The translations under genes and the position numbers were made by a program. Below the pieces are notes generated by a model, which saw nothing but the letters and a program-made list of their open reading frames with translations, did not search any database and was not told the origin of the DNA. A stretch of DNA of 9,085 nt, from NCBI GenBank assembly GCA_019894655.1, contig JAGXNZ010000268.1:1-9085 (forward strand), given 5' to 3'. Shown here piece by piece: positions 5,647-9,085 of this stretch; positions within the stretch are counted from its first letter, which is position 1, and each line of letters begins with the position of its first letter. This DNA is from Promethearchaeota archaeon (GTDB lineage: Archaea; Asgardarchaeota; Lokiarchaeia; Sigynarchaeales; SOKP01).

Positions 5647-6522
5647 ATGTTGAATAAAATTAAAAGTCAGATGCTAAATTTTGGACTGAAATTTATAAGC
5701 GTGGATGATAAAATTGTAAGAATGATATTGGAAACGAGTTCTTCAAACATTAACGAAATTGTGTTAATGCCCGCTGTTAAGATCGTTATGAAAAAGTTAG
5801 TGAATCGCCTTCAGAATAAAATCGTTCATGGGAGAGTTTATAACGGCTTAATAAATGGAATAAAGGTAAGTATTATCCGATCTCAGGTAGGATGTCCTAA
5901 CGCGGCACTCACCTTAGAAAGTTTAAAAAGGTCAAAAGCGAAAATTATTGTAAGAGTGGACTTCTGTGGAGGACTTAATTATGAAAAAAAGGAAATTAAT
6001 ATTGGTGATATTGTGATACCAAAATCAGCTTATTGTGGAGATGGAACGAGTTTTGATTACTTAAGAGCTAATCCAACTCTATTGAACCGATTAGAATCAA
6101 TAATTAATCCAATTTCAACAACCCAAAATCTATTCGCTAGTCCACAAACAGTTTTTATTTCTAAACCTAACGAAATTTTAAAAGAACTTCTTAGTAGGGA
6201 AGCTCATTCTCTTTTCCCTGGAAAAGTAAGAGAATCGCACCTTTGGACTACTGATGCGTTATTTTGTGAAACATATGAATTTATACGTGCCCTAAATTCA
6301 GTCAATATTAAAGCTATCGACATGGAATCCTCAATTTTATTTTTATTGGGGCAACTTTACAATCTAAAGGTTGCATCAATACTTTCTGTTTCGGATTTAC
6401 CTGGAGATTCGCAGTACGATCTACTTAAAACAAACGAAATTCATCCTAATATGGAAGTTGGTATTAATAATGCTATTAAAATTCTAATAAATGTTCTACC
6501 AAAAATACAACATGTTCTATGA
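5647..6522 (+). CDS. Nucleoside phosphorylase-family protein (PNP/UDP fold)
   Basis: A 291-residue member of the nucleoside phosphorylase I superfamily, whose enzymes cleave ribonucleosides with phosphate to free base and ribose-1-phosphate. Family features are VGCPNAALTLESL (81-93), IVRVDFCGGL (101-110), GDIVIP (120-125), the uridine/purine phosphorylase-type GDGTSFDYL (131-139), TTDALF (201-206), the ribose-binding DMES (225-228) and SVSD (247-250), whose aspartate corresponds to the catalytic D204 of E. coli PNP. Two phosphate elements look changed: the N-terminal GDPxR is not recognisable, and the Ser/Thr in RxG(S/T) is F106, with D105 in place of glycine, although R103 is kept. Substrate and even phosphorolysis are therefore uncertain; a nucleosidase or divergent phosphorylase is possible. 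It is cytosolic, with ATG at 5647, and is divergent from taw1 across a 120-bp promoter region. Confidence 0.85.
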   Translation: MLNKIKSQMLNFGLKFISVDDKIVRMILETSSSNINEIVLMPAVKIVMKKLVNRLQNKIVHGRVYNGLINGIKVSIIRSQVGCPNAALTLESLKRSKAKIIVRVDFCGGLNYEKKEINIGDIVIPKSAYCGDGTSFDYLRANPTLLNRLESIINPISTTQNLFASPQTVFISKPNEILKELLSREAHSLFPGKVRESHLWTTDALFCETYEFIRALNSVNIKAIDMESSILFLLGQLYNLKVASILSVSDLPGDSQYDLLKTNEIHPNMEVGINNAIKILINVLPKIQHVL

Positions 6523-6533
6523 AAGTAGGATTT

Positions 6534-7436
6534 TTATAAGCCGTTTAGTAATTTAGAGAAATCAGGTTCGTCAAAAAATGTGTTAAACTTTTTTATAAGC
6601 TCGATATTTACAACGTGTATTTTTTGGCTTTTTTGCGTTTTAACTGATCTCACTAAATCTAATTCTTTTAATTTTTTTAAATGGTATTGGACGGTTCCAG
6701 AGTAAACATCAAGATCTTCCCCGATCTTAGAAATAGCAATTCCTTCTTCCTTAAAAATTTCTTCAATTATTTTTGGAATTAAAGGATTAGAAAAAACCAC
6801 TTTAAATTTATCATAATCCTCTGGAACATCAGCTAAGAAATAATGTAAAGATTTTCCAATTTTTTTCGACCTTATGAGTTTGAAACGCTCTAAAGTCATA
6901 ATATGTTTTAAAAAGGGTGTTCTCGTTATTCCTAATTCTTCTTCGATTTTCTCATCTCTAGCATGAATCCCAGGATTCTCTTTTATAAATTCTAATATTT
7001 TTGCTAGTTTTTCGTTATTTAGAATTTCTAACTTTGTTCTTCTTTCATTTGTAACTATCCAACTTTTATCTTCTAAACTTCTTATAGCAAGAAATATTTC
7101 TTCCTTACTATAACCCTTCTTATACGCTAGTTTCGCTATACATTTTGCATATAATTTCTCAATAATAGGAAATTTCTGCAATTCCGCTTCAGAAGATACT
7201 TCGATGTCAAAATCGGCATCATATCTTTTTAATTTTAAAATTACTTTTGCGATATCTAAAACATCGACCTCAATCTCGGTAAGTTCTTCGATTAATGGTT
7301 CAGGTTCTTTTTGTGATTTTCTTTTTTCTGCTTTCATCTCTTGCAGAGGAGTAAAATCTACGCGCCTAAATGAACTTACTTCTAATTCTTTTTCCCTTTG
7401 TCTTTCTTTAGGTTCTCTTCTTTTCTCTAACGACAT
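6534..7436 (-). CDS. Multi-winged-helix putative DNA-binding regulator
   Basis: A 300-residue protein with a highly charged N-terminal 50 residues (Arg, Lys, Glu), then serial winged-helix modules. The last (about 217-278) is the clearest: SKIGEDLDVYSGTVQYHLKK is a classic helix-turn-helix of the ArsR-like archaeal type, followed by a KELDLVRSVKTQ wing. The one before (about 140-202) has EKIEEELGITRTPFLKHI and a KKIGKSLHYFL wing. A possible third, degenerate copy lies at about 93-139 (SKEEIFLAIRSLEDKSWI). It is soluble with no sensor domain, so a transcription factor or chromatin-associated role is likely; target unknown. It follows the zinc-ribbon membrane protein gene by 25 bp on the same strand and has no convincing own promoter, so co-transcription is likely. 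Its 3' end lies 11 bp from the convergent phosphorylase-like gene. Confidence 0.83.
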   Translation of the reverse strand: MSLEKRREPKERQREKELEVSSFRRVDFTPLQEMKAEKRKSQKEPEPLIEELTEIEVDVLDIAKVILKLKRYDADFDIEVSSEAELQKFPIIEKLYAKCIAKLAYKKGYSKEEIFLAIRSLEDKSWIVTNERRTKLEILNNEKLAKILEFIKENPGIHARDEKIEEELGITRTPFLKHIMTLERFKLIRSKKIGKSLHYFLADVPEDYDKFKVVFSNPLIPKIIEEIFKEEGIAISKIGEDLDVYSGTVQYHLKKLKELDLVRSVKTQKSQKIHVVNIELIKKFNTFFDEPDFSKLLNGL

Positions 7437-7461
7437 TACTCAATGAACTTATATTTAAGTT

Positions 7462-9045
7462 TTAGGCACTTTTCTCTAAATATTGTACAAATTCTAGCTG
7501 TTGGGCACTATCCATATATTTTAGTTCTTCTACTAATTTGTTATAATATTTTGGCTTAACATTTGGAAGTTTGCGAATTCGTTCTATTAATTTATGAGGA
7601 ATTTCTTGGTATAATCCTTTTAACGCTTCAAAATACTTTAATTGTTCTTCCTCGGCTAAAAAGGCTAACTCTTTTAGAATACTTTTACGTTCCTTTTTAG
7701 GGATGTTAAGTTCTAATATTTGCTTTCTCAAATCTTTTGAGATTATATTAAATATTTTAGAGAAATATTCTTTAACTATTTTTTTATCTTTCTCATTTTT
7801 AACTGGCAATAAAGATTCGTGAAGTCTTAATACTGAGGCTTCCTCTTTTTTCTCTTCTGTTTTTTCTATTTCAAGTGTTTCAATCTCAGCGTTTTTTTCA
7901 CTCGTTTCTTCGATTAAATTAATTTCTTCTGGAATTTCTTTAAAATGTTCCCTCTCAGGCTCTAATTCAACCGTTTCCTGTTCTTGGGGGACGATTTTAT
8001 CTTCAATTTTTTGATTTTTCTCTTTTTTTTCTAGAACATCCTCTTCTTCTGTAGGTTGTATTTTCCGAGATGTATCACTTTTTGGTTGAAATTGTTTCAC
8101 TTCTTTCTCGATAACGGCACCTATGGGTTTCCCTATGAATAAAAGAAGTAATATCAGCGATTTTATTAAGATGAATATACCAATGCTAAGAAATGCAGAG
8201 GATATTGCCCCTAATATAAATATTCCGATCACATCGGCTCCTGAAAACTCATTCTTTTTGTGGATTTTTGCCTTTAAAGCTAAATCGATGATTAAAATGA
8301 TAAGGGGTACTATAATAAAAGATAATCCCAAGAAAAACAAAAACATACTACTGAAAAGATTTGATAATAAACCACCAATAATCATATTACTCAAAATTAA
8401 TAAGGTAATTACAAATCCTGCTTTTGCTGAGAAGTTATTTATTGAGTTTTTTAGCTTGAGACCATACCTGTAAACATTATGATCTTCTCCTTCATGAGAA
8501 ATAATTGAATAAATTAGAATCAATACTCCCTTAATTAATAAAAAAACACCAGATCCGTAAAAAATACTACCTAAAATACCATAACAGATTGCATCCAGGG
8601 CAATTTCATCATAGTCTTTTGACTGAACTCTTGGAGATATGCATCTTAGGTCGTAAATTAGTATTAATACAATACTTAAAACGAGTAAGTAAGAATTAAT
8701 CACATTAATAATACCCCCAGATGTGAAAAAATTAAAAAAACTCAAAATTAATATAGTAATCGCATAAAAAGTTATGGGAATGTAATCAAATTTGTTCAAA
8801 TATTCTATAGCTTTTTCTAAATTATTTTTATCTTTAACACCTGTCCCATATTTTGGATATGGTTGAGTGTCGCTTCTTCGCTGTCTTGTAGGAGGTTTTT
8901 TAAACTCTACTCCAGATAATGAAAAAGGGGTTCCACACATTTCACAATAAACTTGAACTTTATCATCAATTAGCTTTGATAATTCTTTTGGGAACGCATA
9001 CTGACAACTACGACAAATATACAGTTTATCCATTAATTTATCCAT
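7462..9045 (-). CDS. Zinc-ribbon multi-pass membrane protein with acidic linker and helical C-terminal repeats
   Basis: This 527-residue protein is not a family I can name. Domains in order: a zinc ribbon with C11, C14, C34 and C37 (CRSC and CEMC); about six membrane helices between 88 and 305 (near 88-107, 114-132, 151-180, 209-228, 232-255 and 271-304); a Glu/Lys-rich linker (about 312-403), probably extended or coiled; and an all-helical C-terminal domain (about 416-527). The membrane part is an internal duplication (62-183 against 190-305) and the C-terminal domain contains a second (455-477 against 503-525). An even number of helices would put the zinc ribbon and the C-terminal domain on the same side, presumably cytosolic. 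Start: ATG at 9045 has GAGG 5 nt upstream; a second in-frame ATG four codons later (9033) is less well placed. It is probably first gene of an operon with the winged-helix gene 25 bp downstream. A membrane scaffold or sensor role is speculation. Confidence 0.82.
   Translation of the reverse strand: MDKLMDKLYICRSCQYAFPKELSKLIDDKVQVYCEMCGTPFSLSGVEFKKPPTRQRRSDTQPYPKYGTGVKDKNNLEKAIEYLNKFDYIPITFYAITILILSFFNFFTSGGIINVINSYLLVLSIVLILIYDLRCISPRVQSKDYDEIALDAICYGILGSIFYGSGVFLLIKGVLILIYSIISHEGEDHNVYRYGLKLKNSINNFSAKAGFVITLLILSNMIIGGLLSNLFSSMFLFFLGLSFIIVPLIILIIDLALKAKIHKKNEFSGADVIGIFILGAISSAFLSIGIFILIKSLILLLLFIGKPIGAVIEKEVKQFQPKSDTSRKIQPTEEEDVLEKKEKNQKIEDKIVPQEQETVELEPEREHFKEIPEEINLIEETSEKNAEIETLEIEKTEEKKEEASVLRLHESLLPVKNEKDKKIVKEYFSKIFNIISKDLRKQILELNIPKKERKSILKELAFLAEEEQLKYFEALKGLYQEIPHKLIERIRKLPNVKPKYYNKLVEELKYMDSAQQLEFVQYLEKSA
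7471..7683 (-). repeat. Duplicated helical unit in the C-terminal domain
   Basis: Residues 455-477 (SILKELAFLAEEEQLKYFEA and two more) align without gaps to 503-525 (KLVEELKYMDSAQQLEFVQY and on), a 48-residue offset. The shared pattern is hydrophobic pair, EL, aromatic, QL, aromatic, L. Both copies look like helical hairpins and could form a small protein-binding domain. Confidence 0.7.
8131..8862 (-). repeat. Duplicated three-helix membrane module
   Basis: Residues about 62-183 and 190-305 align: YPKYG with VYRYG, AITILILS with VITLLILS, LILIYDL with LIILIIDL, ILGSI with ILGAI, and FLLIKGVLILI with FILIKSLILLL. Offsets of 117-128 residues indicate a few small insertions. The second copy directly follows the first, implying tandem duplication of an ancestral three-helix unit. 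Confidence 0.65.
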
Positions 9046-9048
9046 TAA
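9025..9048 (-). repeat. Exact 12-bp tandem duplication at the start codon
   Basis: TTAATGGATAAA occurs twice back to back on the minus strand (9037-9048 and 9025-9036), producing the protein start MDKLMDKL and two in-frame ATG codons at 9045 and 9033. Confidence 0.8.
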
Positions 9049-9050
9049 TG

Positions 9051-9056
9051 CCTCAC
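9051..9056 (-). promoter_or_regulatory. Shine-Dalgarno selecting the first of two ATGs
   Basis: GTGAGG on the minus strand ends 5 nt before the ATG at 9045 and 17 nt before the second ATG at 9033. The spacing favours the first. The remaining 9057-9085 is A/T-rich and may hold part of the promoter, but no box can be placed with confidence. Confidence 0.55.
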
Positions 9057-9085
9057 ACTTATATTTTTTTAATTTTTGAATTCTA

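Noticed and set aside
7448..7459. CTTATATTTAAG between the two right-hand genes as a separate promoter for the winged-helix gene.
   Set aside because: It is only 12-23 bp from the ATG, so transcription would start inside the gene; the next in-frame ATG is 33 codons in. Co-transcription is simpler.
1..9085. A defence system, prophage, CRISPR array or mobile island.
   Set aside because: There is no regularly spaced repeat, nuclease, helicase, integrase, transposase or toxin-antitoxin pair; the genes are housekeeping or Asgard-type cellular genes with uniform base composition.

Overview
The window is AT-rich (roughly 70% A+T by eye) and carries archaeal information-processing genes next to a Ras/Rab-type small GTPase. 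A C-terminal fragment of an archaeal/eukaryotic-type elongation factor 2, a Taw1 wyosine-tRNA enzyme, an archaeal EngB-like GTPase, TATA-like promoters, oligo-T termination tracts and several charged multi-domain winged-helix or zinc-ribbon proteins together point to an Asgard archaeon. Low GC suggests a Lokiarchaeia-like lineage. The assignment is an inference from gene content; there is no rRNA or tRNA gene here to test it.

Layout. 1-920 (+) is the 3' part of an EF-2-like translocase gene that runs off the left edge. It converges on 953-1516 (-), a Ras/Rab-like GTPase. A divergent promoter region (1517-1655) leads into 1656-2552 (+), an acidic repeat protein of unknown function. Next come 2675-3436 (+), a seven-helix membrane protein with a TTG start behind a good Shine-Dalgarno, and 3587-4225 (+), EngB-like. 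EngB converges at 14 bp on 4240-5526 (-), the tRNA-Phe wyosine enzyme Taw1. A second divergent promoter region (5527-5646) separates Taw1 from 5647-6522 (+), a nucleoside-phosphorylase-family enzyme. The right side is a two-gene minus-strand unit: 7462-9045, a zinc-ribbon multi-pass membrane protein, followed 25 bp later by 6534-7436, a protein with two or three winged helices.

How the genes relate. EF-2, EngB and Taw1 all belong to translation (translocation, probable ribosome assembly, anticodon-loop modification of tRNA-Phe). The two-gene unit at the right could be a membrane sensor paired with a DNA-binding partner, but nothing in the sequence proves this. The window looks like ordinary chromosome. 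No mobile element, CRISPR array, tRNA or rRNA was seen, and no intergenic stretch exceeds about 150 bp.

The best leads are molecular details: the EF-2-like protein has altered consensus residues at three signature sites including the loop around the diphthamide histidine; Taw1 carries an apparent winged-helix insertion inside its radical-SAM domain; the phosphorylase-family protein has lost usual phosphate-binding residues; and the membrane protein is built from two separate internal duplications. All alignments were made by eye against remembered family consensus sequences.
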